From positions 496,001-560,000 of the forward strand of contig OY751491.1 of the NCBI GenBank assembly GCA_963565915.1: a stretch of 64,000 nucleotides of DNA. The letters run 5' to 3'. A program made the position numbers and the translations under genes. Below, piece after piece: positions 14,880 to 28,200 of the stretch (its first letter is position 1; each line of letters begins with the position of its first letter). The DNA comes from Entoloma clypeatum. Its lineage: Eukaryota > Basidiomycota > Agaricomycetes > Agaricales > Entolomataceae. The notes beneath the pieces were generated by a model. The model was not told the origin of the DNA. It ran no database searches and saw only the letters and a list, made by a program, of their open reading frames with translations.

Positions 14880-17402
14880 CGTGTCAGCAAATCAGGGAAG
14901 TTCTGATTTAGCAATATGACATTCATGAGCACGTTACAATAATATAACACCTCGGCAACACTCATAACAGCTTATCTGTGGTCAGTAGTATTACAATAAT
15001 ATTGTGCATTAGATACAGTATTATACTCATACTGTGAGGCAAGGATAATGTGAGAACAAGGTTGTATTTACATTGTGAACTGACCACCAGGTCGGCAGCT
15101 ACATTGCAAAATTCATGTCAGATGTTGGATATTTCACCCTGATTATGATGAGTTGGTACTTGTAAGTGCGGCCAAAAAACTAATCTTACAGTGTCTTGCA
15201 TATTGTTTTGCACAACTGAATTTTTCAAACAGCTGTTTGGTTGTTTGCTCTGCCGCTGTCATTTGCTTTCCGTTCGCTTTGACCTAACGACCTAACATGA
15301 CCAAACAGTTGTTTTGAAAAATCGGTCGTGCAAAACAATATGCAAGAAGGACTCGCAACTTCGGGCGACTTTCAAATAGTTGTAATCGGAGATTGAATAA
15401 ATTTGATAAAGCCCCGGACCATTTGCGTTTGAATCCCCCATTTCCTGCATTATGACCCCCATCTCTTCGTGTTTACAGGATTCCTCCCCACCCCCCTCCT
15501 TTGCCGTCACTCATGCTAGAAGTGACCCTCAACAACCTGTGAAGCTTTGAAGGTCAGCCCTTTGGACTCTGGAGAAGAAGGGTCGCGAACTTGAACGGCG
15601 AGTGCATTGCCCCGATTTTTTTTGTTTGTTTGTTTGGCTAACACCTGACAGGTGGCTGCTCGGCTGCTTAAGCTTGTCGCCAAAGGTCTATGTACTTACC
15701 AGAGGTCTCCTCATTCCATGCAGAGGTTCGTCCTATTTTGACACAAGTTTATTTACTGATTAATTACTTGCTCAGCTCAATGTCAATGGTGCCCATAGCG
15801 ACGGTTTGAAATGCTTCGTGAGTGCATCGCTGAGTGGTTGCTCAGCAACTGAACATGATCTTACAGGGTGCCTTCATTGCCAGTTACCCAGCTCTGCTTC
15901 CTGCAAATCATTCACGAGTGTGCGGCGTTGAGGGAGCGGTGGGGGCCGTTCTCAGAGCTTGGCTGGGCCTCGTGAGAAAGGGAGGAGTTGACAAGGACTT
16001 GGGGCGGTGCTGTTTGGTGCGACCGACCCAGTGGGAGATATTGGTGAGGCAACACTGATAGGCTTTGGGGGAATACTGTAGCCTCCGCTCGTCGTATACA
16101 ATCCATAGTGCTTATTCATTGACAATATACATGATTTGTTGCTTCCCTACTGTCATTGTTCAAGAGTCCTCTGGCCAAGTAATGATATAGTCGATTATAA
16201 ACATATTTAAGTCAGATATTGTGCAGACAATCAGGAGAAATATTGCAGCTGCTTGGTCGCCATGGAATGGCATGATATCAATTCATAGTATATGGCATTA
16301 TTTTGATAAACTCATGATACCACATCTGAAATACAAATCGGACCTGCTACTGTCTTGTTATAAATAGCATTGTGAGTTGATCTATAATATTACAGTATAA
16401 CAGGTTCGCAAGGCCGACAACCATCTATAATGCCTTTCGGGAGCTTATATGGCTAGATAGGAATTTCCATAATTTGCTGATGTTTGCAATGCATTTCAAA
16501 TTTTTGTTGAAAGGCGTGGAAATTTCTGTTGACCATTTTTGGATAGGTCACATGCCGAATTTGGATAGTGTGACAGACGTGAGTGCTGAATCCATTTTTT
16601 GTCCACTGAAGCAAAATTTCAGGGAAAGTATATATAAATGCTCTCCATTTGATTACCATATGTATTAGGCACCATTTGACACAATAATACCATCTTCCTT
16701 GGGGGAATAGTGATACTAATAAATTGTGTGCATAGAATGTTGCATAGTAAATGAAGTACTAATGTCCATTCCCCAATGAAAATCACTTACCTGATGGTAG
16801 GAGTACAAGCTGTAAGGCATAGATATGGCTGGGGGAACGAGGTGGAGCTCCTGGCATGGAGGAAGGTGGGATTTGATGAGCAGGAAGGGCGTGGGAGCAT
16901 GTCGGGATGTCGTTCGGGGGTTTTGGACATCGTTGATGGACAGCCATCAGTGTTTGATGGCTATTTGATCAACAGGCAATGTGGCGAGAAGTGTGGCAGC
17001 GAGTGACAGTCTCATGTCACCCTCAACCAAATTGGGACAAACCAAAATTTGGTTCATCAGCCAACAAATTTTTGTTCAAATCAATGTTTTGGCTGTTGCA
17101 AATATGCTCTAATGGGTTGATGAGAATTTATTATGACTTCAGATTCAGACTCAGGATGAGGAAATACATCAAAAAACACTACTCCAAAGTTTTTCCCACA
17201 ACTTTTTGGTTTGGCCAATTTTTTGACCTCTTGAATGAAAATTGACACCCCCTCTGTGTGCCTTTGGCAAGCCTAAATTATTACTGGAGCCCCCCAGAGG
17301 TCTATCACCTGTGTCATTGGCGAGCCCTAGACGTACTGTATCATTTCGACCATAAGTTCACCAGGTGTGACCTGTGACACCTCTAGTTCATAGGCCAGCC
17401 AC
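14880..17402. other. AT-rich non-coding region
   Basis: No gene is supported; open frames are short and unlike any family I know. It contains the small inverted-repeat element at 15195-15346 and several T/A-rich tracts. Confidence 0.5.
15195..15346. repeat. small MITE-like element with about 48-bp inverted ends
   Basis: CTTGCATATTGTTTTGCA at 15195 is mirrored by TGCAAAACAATATGCAAG ending at 15346. The imperfect pairing continues through AACTG, TTTTTCAAAC and CTGTTTGGT. The total length is 152 bp, with no coding capacity. No clear target duplication was found. Confidence 0.55.
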
Positions 17403-18640
17403 CTGATCTTCCCACAAATCTAGTCTTATAATACTGGTTGATCTGGTGCCTCAACCAGTTATATTAGGCTTGTTTGCTCTTATCCTCAACACCAGCGGAA
17501 ACTATTGCTCCAGCTCTGGCCAACCTCACCAAGTCCCTCACATCACCTGATGTTTGTTTGGCATCAGCCTCCACTGTGAGTGACTTGTCAACACATCACC
17601 TTGGAGAAACCCCACCCATCAATCAATCCCCATCAACGATGCCTAGGACCTGTTCCCACCATCTCTCACGGCCTCCGTGACACACTGAACGATGTTTCGT
17701 CAGACTCCCACACCCCTCCCCGCCACCTCTCCTCATTCTCACACCTTCCCAACACCTCCCCCTGCCCTCCTATGCCTTGGACTTCACCCCCCACCATTGT
17801 ATGAGTATATACACACTAGGTAATGGCATAGGTACTGTAGCATTTCAATCAATTTGTCGGGCCTGTGACATGTGACACAGTGCAACGATTCAACCAACCC
17901 CCTTGGGCAGAGATGAGACACAGCGGGACCAGACCAATTAGTGTTTAAAGGTCTGGTTTTTTTGTTTTTGTGAATATCTCAACAACTACTGGATGGAATT
18001 TCATCATCCAAGAGATGACCCCCGTTCATTTTAGCTGCCATTTGCTTTTATGACATGTTGAAATATCTCAACAATGGCTGGGCAGAACCTTTTCATCCAA
18101 GAGAAGACCCCCCGGTTTTCTATATCCTCCATCTGCCCAAATATTTCGGTAATCTTGGTGATTTTATCTGGATTTCTGAAGCCATTTTTTAAAAAGGATA
18201 AACCGCAAAAAAACCAAGAACTGGACCGGACTTTTAAACACTAGGACCAATATACACCTCAAAAACATTGTAAACAAATAACAATCTAATATAGAATTTA
18301 TTTGCTGACCACATTGTGGGAACACAAGTAAAATCCATTTTTAATAATTATTTAATGTGCTCTGCATGTTTCCACTGAGCAAATGCAAAAGAAAATGCAA
18401 AATGTGATTGTGATGTGGCCCTGATATTTCGTTCTCTCAAATGGAGATCCCATTCAAAAATCAAACCACTTGTTTATCCTTTATGAGAACTGAGTTTGAT
18501 CCCAGCTTACATAGCAGGAACATGCTGAACAAATTATTTATTTGATCCCTATGTTCTACCCTTGTGCACAGAATTCCCATTGACAAAGAACATTTTAAAA
18601 GAAATCACAGTGAAGTCATCATGAGATTGACAATCACACC
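17403..18640. repeat. left arm of large inverted repeat
   Basis: This segment is the reverse complement of 25303-26240, with small differences, apart from the 305-bp MITE inserted at 17939. Landmarks that pair are GATCTTCCCACAAA (17405) with TTTGTGGGAAGATC (ending 26237), and GATTGACAATCACACC with its partner at 25303. Before the family A element landed in the centre, the arms were separated by about 80 bp. Short frames inside (17474-17680) are mirrored in the other arm but show no known domain. Confidence 0.8.
17939..18243 (-). mobile_element. hAT-type MITE (copy 1)
   Basis: A 305-bp non-coding element with ends TAGTGTTTAAAGGTC and GACTTTTAAACACTA, closely related to 29117-29420 in the opposite orientation. 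It is flanked by AGACCAAT and GGACCAAT, an 8-bp duplication with one mismatch. The other arm of the inverted repeat has a single GGACCAAT at about 25690 with no insert, which confirms the site. Confidence 0.85.
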
Positions 18641-18724
18641 ATTTGTATATTTTTAATCTTCTTCTTTGTTTGAGGAAACATTTTAAAGACTACAAAGGAT
18701 GTGATGGGTACATTTTAAACATAG

Positions 18725-21700
18725 TGTTATGCGTAACAAACCGTTCCAAGGTTCGGGCAGAGTATGCAGGAAGATGGAAAGGCGAAGAGCAATGTGATTG
18801 CTAAATCTAAGGAATCTAGCTATAGTACAAAGGGTTTATATAGGTACTGACTATAGGCGATAGCATATGAGTCAGTGCTGCGCAAGGCAGTGTATCTGAG
18901 TAAGATAACTGCGGAAGGCAGTGCGTCTGAGTAAGACGACTGCGGAATGAGTCAGACAGCTGCGGAAAGCGAGTCAGCGCGGGAGCGAAGTATACTAAAG
19001 GAAATAAAGTATAATACGATATGTGTAAGCGGGGGCCGATGAGTAAAAGTGAAAAAGTAAGCATATACGTCCGTAGTCGTTAGTCCGTAACATGTTCCCC
19101 TCCTCAAGGTCTGTGTCCTCACAGACTACCTACTCCCATCCATCGTTGCCATTTGGATCGGCCCAGGCAGGGTCAACTCGGTTACCCCAATCCTTTATCA
19201 GTTCATCGTTTACCGCCGTGGCAAACTCTAAACCTCGAACGGCGAGGCGAAGGCGTCGGTTCTCGACAGCCAGGGTGTTGGTATAGTTTTTGAGGATGAG
19301 TTTCTCCTCAGCGGTGGGGGCGGTTGGCAAATCGGAAAGGGTATGAAGGCGGATATGCATCTGCCGGTGAAGGATGTCGGCAACGGAGGTTTCGAGCGCA
19401 TGGATCTGGTCGCGCATGGAGAGCGCTTCGCCGATGAGGGTGGTGATGGTGGGATTGATATCGGAAGCATCGGTGGAGGCGGCGGTGATGTTGGACATGG
19501 CAGAAATGATGTTTGAAAGGTATAAGAAGAACGGCGTGTTGGGCGAGAAGAGTTGGAGCGGGGAACTCGATGTAACAGAAGTCGATGTGGAAAATGGCTC
19601 AAAGTTTATTCTTTTATCGTGGACGCGATGGATTTTGCCGATGAAAGTCTCGGATCAAGTCTTGAGCGTTCTGAACATTAGTCCGAGGTTCCCACGTGTT
19701 CTCTTCTGGGCCATACCCTTCCCATTGGACGAGGTACTGGATCTTTCCGCGGAATTTTCGAGAGTCCAGGATCGTGGAGACATGGTATTCTTCTCGTCCT
19801 TCGACGATGATCGGATCAGGGGCTGGCTTCTTTTTCTGAATGGCATACTTCGGGGTTTCGTATGGCGATAACAGGGTTTCGTTGAACACAGGGTGGATCA
19901 TTTTCCAGGTTTTGGGAAGATCAAGACGGTATGCGCTAGCTCCTTTCTTCTCTAGGACTTTGAACGGTCCGTGTCGGAGGGCGTCAAGTTTCTTTGAGGG
20001 ACGATCAGTCCTGATGTTAGTCCCTTCCAGCCACACCTTGTCTCCGATGCGGTAATCCCGAGACGGGCTTCGTCGTGTGTCAACTGTCTTCTTCATCTGA
20101 TCCTGTGCCTGTTTTAGTGCTGCGTTGGCTTCTTCTCGTGCCTGTTTGAGTTTTTTCAAGAAGTCGTTTGCTGCCGGATTGGTGTCTTCCAACACAAGTT
20201 CTCCCTTCCAAGGATGCAGACCGTAGTTGAGATAGAATGGTGTGTACTTTGTCGCTTGATGTTCTTTGTCATTGTACTGGAATTCTGCGATTGCGATCCA
20301 TTCCGCCCAATCATCTTGTAGATGGTTGACAAAGTTTCGTAAGAACACCTCGGTTTCCTGATGCGATCGTTCGGCCTGTCCATCAGTCTGTGGATGGTAC
20401 GCAGTGGACAGATTTCTTTTGATCCCTAACATGCGGCAAAGTATCTCCATAAACTTCGCGGCGAACTGCGGTCCCCTATCGCTGATGATTTTCTTGGGAA
20501 TTCCATGAAGTTTCCATATCTGGTCCCGATAGATCTTGGCTAATCCTTCAGCCGATAGTTCCACGGTTGTCGGGATGAGATGAAGCATCTTTGAATGTCT
20601 GTCCGTGATGACCAGAATTGCGTTCTTCCCATCAGATTCTGGTATCGGTCCTACGACGTCAATCCCTATATCTTCCCATGGTTGACTTGGCGCGGCGTTA
20701 GGGTGCAGAGGGGCGTGTCTCCTTTGGCGGCTGATCTTGTTGCGTTGACAGGTGTCACAACCTTTCACATACTTCTTTACGTCATGTAGGATGGTGGGCC
20801 ACCAGTAGGTGCGAGTGAGGAGTTCATGTGTTCGATATTGTCCTGGATGTCCTGCCACTGGTGCGTCGTGCGCTTCAAACATCAGTTCTTGGCGCAATTG
20901 TGGGTCTGGTGGAACATAGACTCGTTCTCCTGCGTAGGTGATGCCATTTTCCTGCTGGTACCAGTGAGGATTCTTCTTCAGACCCTGGGCTACTTCTGTC
21001 TCCATGCGATTCGAGGCCTTGATGCGTGCGATCCATGGGTTTTCGATGGTTGTGATGTTTCCGATTTTGATGGAATCAGATGTTTCACCCCCTTCAAAGA
21101 ATTGTTCCTCCGTGAACATCTCCATTTGTATCACATCTTCTGATTCCAATCGTTTCAAAAATAGCCCCTCCTTGAGCATTTGGTCGCTGTCCTGTGGCTC
21201 GAGTTCCGTCTCATACCAGGGTAAACGTGACAGGATGTCTGCTTTTGCGTTTGTCTTCCCAGGTACATGTCGCAGTTCGAAGTCATAGTCTTGTAACTTC
21301 ATCTTCCAGCGCCTCTGTCGTTGGTTTAGGTCCTGAGGACGCTGGAAATACTCCAGGTTTTTGTGATCGGTTAAGATCTCGAAACGTTCCTTGGCTTCAA
21401 GTAGATAATGTCGCCAGTCCTTCAATGCTTCCATGACTGCCAAGAGTTCCTTGTCATATATCTCGTAATTCTGTTCGGCCGCGGACATGGTCCGCGACAA
21501 GAACGCGATGGGATGCCACTTGTCGTCTTGTTTCTGTGAAAGTACCGCCCCAATCGCATAACCCGATGCATCGGTTTCGACCCTGAACTGTCCGTCCGGT
21601 TTTGGCAATGCCAAGACTGGTGCCGTCGTGATTGCCCGTATGAGACCTTCAAATGCTTCTTGCGCCGCTGGTCCCCACGTGAATGCTGTATTTCCCGTAA

Positions 21701-24700
21701 GTGTTGTGAGTGGCTTTGCGATGTTTGAGTATCCTTCAATGAAGCGTCGATAAAAATTGGCAAATCCCAGGAACCTCTGGACTTCCTTTTTTGATGTGGG
21801 TACTCGCCAGTTCCGGATTGTGTCCACCTTTTCAGTTTCCATCTCAACACGTCCTTCTCCAATGACATATCCCAATATGGGGCATTTCATTACTTCCCAA
21901 AGACACTTCTTCTCCTTTAGGAACAGGTCATTGTCTGACAGAATCTGCAAGATCTCTTCGGTGTTCCGGGCGAGTTCTTCCTTGGTTTTACCAATAACCA
22001 CTATGTCATCCATGTAAATCACACAGATGCGCCGACGGATCTGATCTCTGAATAGGCTGGCCATCATCCGAGAGAACGTTCCCGGGGAATTGCAGAGACC
22101 GAAAAACATGACCAATGGTTCAAACAATCCTCGGCTGGTCAGGAAGGCGGCTTTCCATTCGTCACCCTTCTTAATCCGCACGTTATTGTATCCCCACATG
22201 ATGTCCATTTTGTTGAAGTAGACTGCGTCCTTCAATACATCCAAGAGGTCGTTGATGCGTGGGAGTGGGAATTTGTCCTTAACCGTGAATTTGTTAACCG
22301 TGCGATAGTCCTGTACCAATCGTTTGGAACCGTCTTTCTTGTTAATGAAGAAGCAGGGTGATGCATAAGGTGATTTGGACGGTCGGATCTTTCCGGTTGC
22401 CAGGCCTTCGTCGATGAATTCGTCCAGTTCTTCTTGCTCCTTTTGGGTCATAGGGTACGTGTTTCCCCCTAGCTCCTTTGGTGCGTCCGGTGTAAGTTCG
22501 ATGCCGTGGTCCCATTCCCTTTCCTTTGGGATCTTGTCAAAGTTTTCTTTTTCAAAAAGATGGGCAAAACGTTCAACATATGAGGGTCGTTTGGTTGTGG
22601 GAGGTGGTGTGGGAGTAACTGCTTCCAATATGGGGTCTCCGGGCTTCCATTTCTGATCTGATTTCTTGGGTGCGTCCTTGTCTCGTATTTCCACCATGCG
22701 AACCCGATGTTTGCGACCATTAAGGTTAACCCTGAAATCCGAGTGTTTGGTTTGACACGTTGACGGGCATCGGTTGAATGTTACGGCGCCGGTCGTCCAA
22801 TTGATTGTAGGGTTGTGGTGCACCAACCAATCATGTCCCAAAAGCATATCCGTTCTCCCAATGTCCAATACCATTGCCTCCATGGTTTCCTGGTGTGTTC
22901 CCAAGTCCAGCTTGACTTCGGCAAGTTTTTCTGCTTTCTGTTGTCGGTTCGGTGATCCATCCGCATTTAGGATTGATATGGGCTTTATTCCACGTGTGGG
23001 AAGGTTCTGTTCACGTACTATTCTGGGATGGATACATGTGCGTTCACATCCGCTATCGACCTCGGGTCGAATGGCCTTTGGTCCTCGTCGTGTTTTGATC
23101 TGAGCTTGCAGCTTGATCTCTCGTCGTTTCGGAGGTTTATCTCCCTTGACAATCTTAGTTGACGCAACGGCTCGCTTTGCAGGGATAACATAAGTTATAT
23201 TGTCTGTAACTGCACCAGGCAAGCGAGTTCGTTTAATGGATAAGGGTCGCGACTTAGCGTCGTTTAATCGGACCCTTCGGGAAAATCCTTCTCATCGGTC
23301 TCTATGGTGATGGTTTCATCGTCATCATCGGTATCTCCATCAGACACCTTCCTAATCTTTCCAGAGTTCTTCTTCGGCTTGCGGCAGTTGCGCGCAATAT
23401 GTCCTTCTTGGTCGCAGTTGAAACACTTACGACCATCTTTCTTCTTTGGGGCTTTGCAGTCTTTGGCAAGGTGACCAAAGCGCTGACAGTTGTAGCAACG
23501 GGCTACTCCTGCTTTGTCGATCTCCATGGCTTTGCCTTGACCACCATAAGTGGTACCCGATCCGGTGCGTGTGTCGCCACCCCCTCGGATGACTAATGCA
23601 TGTCCCTCCATCTGTCGTCCCTTGTTTCGGATCTCCTTTGCGTAATCAGTGTACGTCTTGCCATCGCTAGCCACTTGTTCAGAAATTTTGCGGTTGACGT
23701 TCTTTTCCAGGATGTATTTCCCAGTTTCTTCGCCAAGGTTTGACAGCTTCAAGATCTCTTCGAATTCGTCCAAGAATTCGTCGATGGTGCGTTTCTCCTG
23801 TTTCAGGACTTCGAGTTTCGCCTTGGCCGCTGCCGACTTGTTGGCAATAGAGAATCGCGTAGCGATGTCATCTGAGAATCCTAACCAGGTGATGTTCTCG
23901 CCATCGGTGGCAAGGTCGTCTAATTTGTTGCTGGCCCAGTGTTTACCGGACCCTTCCATCATGCGGGATAACACTGCAAGAATCTTCTGATCGTCGGACA
24001 GTCCCTTCTGGAACCTGATGTATAATTTGGTGGCTTTCCACCACTCGTCGAAGGTGTGTCTGTCTTTGAACATCCCAGGATCTTTGATGATCTTGGATGT
24101 ATCCATTGTTTGTACTGTCGGTGCTTCTGCCATGTCTAGAACCTGCGGAGTAGGAGAGGTGTCGGATTGTTGGGATGAAGATGGGGTTCGGGATATAGGT
24201 AGGGGTTGAAAATCAGTCCCTGTTCTAGGCGTCTGTTCGGTATCTGACTGCGCGGAGTCAAAAGTAAATTTGTCAGGGGACTCGTCGGTGGAATTGGTGG
24301 CAAAACGTTCGGGGTATTTCCTCTGTAGATCTCTAAGGAATCTCTGTTCCTGCGCGTCTGTTGGTCGCGAGAAGGGGTCAAGTCTCTCGTTTCGTGCCCA
24401 ACGGTTGTACTCGGTTTGTTGTTCTTCGATGGTGAAGTGGGCGTAGATCTGCTGCTTCGAGTAGGACGTGATGATGTGGCTCTGGGACGTCTCGATGTGA
24501 GCGTCCTAATCAATCTTCTGATAACGGTTGTCTGGACACCGATAAACTCTCTGATCTCTGTGATCCGACCTGTCTGAGGTCCTTCTTGAACGCGAAAGCT
24601 TTCGAGTTCGTTCTGTCGGGCGTTGTAACGCGCGATCTGGTGTTGCCGAGCAAGATGGATGCTCTCTGCTATCTCGCCGTGGGGGCGATGCTCGTCGTTG

Positions 24701-25292
24701 TCTAGTTCTTCGTCAAGCACCTGCTGTAGGATGCGACGGATCTCCGATTCGATGTACTGCTGGATAAGCGTAAAATCGATACTGTCTCGAGGACTTAGCT
24801 CCTCCTGTCGGGCTTCTGGCGTGCTGAATGGGTTACTGGTGAAGTCTTCAAAGAAGCGCGACGTCTTGACTCGTCTGGTAGTTGCTCTCTTCGCTCTGGG
24901 CGAACCTAACGAGATTTAGCAACTTGTTATGCGTAACAAACCGTTCCAAGGTTCGGGCAGAGTATGCAGGAAGATGGAAAGGCGAAGAGCAATGTGATTG
25001 CTAAATCTAAGGAATCTAGCTATAGTACAAAGGGTTTATATAGGTACTGACTATAGGCGATAGCATATGAGTCAGTGCTGCGCAAGGCAGTGTATCTGAG
25101 TAAGATAACTGCGGAAGGCAGTGCGTCTGAGTAAGACGACTGCGGAATGAGTCAGACAGCTGCGGAAAGCGAGTCAGCGCGGGAGCGAAGTATACTAAAG
25201 GAAATAAAGTATAATACGATATGTGTAAGCGGGGGCCGATGAGTAAAAGTGAAAAAGTAAGCATATACGTCCGTAGTCGTTAGTCCGTAACA
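18725..25292 (-). mobile_element. full-length Ty3 chromovirus, family A copy A1
   Basis: A complete 6568-bp retrotransposon on the minus strand. The two 368-bp LTRs (18725-19092 and 24925-25292) look identical and are flanked by a perfect 5-bp duplication, CATAG (18720-18724 and 25293-25297). Minus-strand order: 5' LTR, primer site, leader frame, gag, pol, extra small frame, polypurine tract (GAGGAGGGGAACA next to 19092), 3' LTR. All frames are open, so this copy is recent and possibly active. It sits between the arms of an inverted repeat. Confidence 0.95.
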
Positions 25293-28200
25293 CATAGCAG
25301 CAGTGTGGTTGTCAATCACATCATGGACTCAGTGTGATTTCTTTCAAAATGTTCCTTGTCAATGGGAATTTCGTGCAGGAGGGTAGAACATAGGGATCAA
25401 ATAAATAATTTGTTCAGCATGTTCCTGCTATGTAAGCTGGGATCAAACTCAGTTCTCATAAAGGATAAACAAGTGGTTTGATTTTTGAATGGGATCTCCA
25501 TTTGAGAGAACGAAATATCAGGGCCACATCACAATCACATTTTGCATTTTCTTTTGCATTTGCTCAGTGGAAACATGCAGAGCACATTAAATAATTATTA
25601 AAAATGGATTTTACTTGTGTTCCCACAATGTGGTCAGCAAATAAATTCTATATTAGATTGTTATTTGTTTACAATGTTTTCGAGATGTACATTGGTCCTG
25701 TCCTGCTGTGAGAGAAGGTGTACATGTATATAGATGATAGTATAGATATGAAGGTGAGGGGAGTGGGGTGGTGTTGATGTTACATGTATGTAGAGATGTA
25801 TTATAGACTACCTATGCCATTACCTAGTGTGTATATACTCATACAATGGTGGGGGGTGAAGTCCAAGGCATAGGAGGGCAGGGGGAGGTGTTGGGAAGGT
25901 GTGAGGATGAGGAGAGGTGGCGGGGAGGGGTGTGGGAGTCTGACGAAACATCGTTCAGTGTGTCACGGAGGCCATGAGAGATGGTGGGAACGGGTCCTAG
26001 GCATCGTTGATGGGGATTGATTGATGGGTGGGGTTTCTCCAAGGTGATGTGTTGACAAGTCACTCACAGTGGAGGCTGATGCCAAACAAACATCAGGTGA
26101 TGTGAGGGACTTGGTGAGGTTGGCCAGAGCTGGAGCAATAGTTTCCGCTGGTGTTGAGGATAAGAGCAAACAAGCCTAATATAACTGGTTGAGGCACCAG
26201 ATCAACCAGTATTATAAGACTAGGTTTGTGGGAAGATCATGTGAGGCCAGCTGGTTCACAATTCAGCATGACCTGTGACCTAAGTTCACAGGTGTGACAG
26301 ATGCGCTGGACGCATTGAGTCTCGACCAAATGTGCCACCATGTGGGTGCAGAACATATCAAAGTATCTAGGACTTTATGTCCATCAGCAAACCCTGATTT
26401 TCGGCTGTAGTAAATTGTAGCAAACACATCCAAACCTATAGGGCCCTATAGGGTTGGAGTGATCTGTAGAGGATGGTAGTGCTGTAGTGCTGTAGTGCTG
26501 TAGTAGTATGTAGGGCCATAGTGTACAGTAGCATTGGAGCAAGGTAGTACAGTAGTTGTGTATTAACAGTGGCAACCCACATTATAATGGTGTCCAGTCC
26601 AAGAATGACACCTTGCTATGTACTTCACACTTAAATGTACTGTATGCCATGGGCTGGGACAGGCAGAATAGACAGAATATCATATTTCGACTAGGTAAAA
26701 CATGAAACTAAACTGAGTGCCACGGCTGTGCACCCCTAACCTCCTCGCATGTCCCTCCGTCCTCACGTATGTCCTGCCCTTCACCCATGTCCTGCCATTG
26801 CCCCACCATAGCTGTAGGGGTATCCCTCCCCACCACACTCGCCACCGTCGTGTTCTCTGTTAGTGTGCTGCAGCGTGGCTGAGCAGGGTGCTGTCCCCCA
26901 CTCCATGCGTCCCTCACTATGTCCCCTCATGCCCTATTCCCCTGTCCCGCTGTTCCTGTGCATATCCAGCTGTTCTCACGTGTGTCCCACCCTTCGTCTG
27001 TGTCCTGCATGTTTCCTGTTGTTCTCTGTACGTGTGGGTGGTGAGGTTCCGAGTTTGAGTTTACGAGAAATCGGTTTTGCCAGACAGGCGCCAGCTATTT
27101 TTTCGTTACCCATCTAATGTGCCATCATGATGCGTGCCTTGTTTGTATATAACCTCCAATCCGACATCCGATGGCATGGCTATTTTGCCCACACATCTAA
27201 CGTGCCATCATTTTGGACGGCTTCTCCCATTCTCCCATCTAACGTGCCATCAGTCGGACGGCTTCCGGTCCCGTTCCATCAGTCATTTCAATCTCTGCTT
27301 GATTTCCTTTGGTAAGTCAACTTAGACTGATTCGATGCCCTTTCCCCTATTGTTACTGCTGAACGATACTGGATCCGCCCTAGGGTATGTGCCCAATGGC
27401 CACCTTTCATACACAACAGCCCCAGCTTGTGCCCAACAGCTGCCCTTCAATGGCCACCACTTCTGCCCAACAGCTGCCACTCACACCCAACGGCTGCCAC
27501 TCACACCCAACAGCCGCTTTAGTGCCCAACGACCTCAGCTCGCGCCCAACGGCCGCCTCTGGTGCCAAATGACCCCAGCTCACGCCCAACGACCTCCACT
27601 CATGCCCAACGGCCGCCTCTGTCCCAACAACCTCAAGTCGCGCCCAACGGCCTCCACTCATGCCAAATAGCCACCTCTTGTGTCGTGCCAAGGCTGTGGT
27701 CCCATGCATCCCTCACCTGTGCATTGTCCCTCTTGCCTCCCATCATTCCTCCCATCATTCCTCCCACTGTTTGTGTCCTCCCACCTGCTGTTCTCTGTGC
27801 GTTTTGTGAGTGGTCAGCTGTGATGAGGATGGCACGGTGCTTACCTATAGTGTGGGGGCTGTGTAGTCCTCGTGTGCAATCTAGTCAGTAGGCCTGATAC
27901 ATCAATAACTGCTAACAGTAAAACATCTGATGCATGACAGACTGTAGCTACAGATAGGCTTGATATATCACTTCTGTAAGGGCAACCTTACGTTCCAAGA
28001 CTTGAACTCAGATACTTGCAAGGGAAATCCAAAGTTTAGATTGAGCGGTCCGATAAGTAATACAACACATACCTTGCAAGGGAAATCCAAAGAGAAAGTT
28101 CTAAGGATTCCCCTGCAAGCTAGCGAGATAAATAATAAAATGAGATATGAAATAAGAGATAAAACGAGACACATGAATGATTGGGAGTAGCGATGATGGA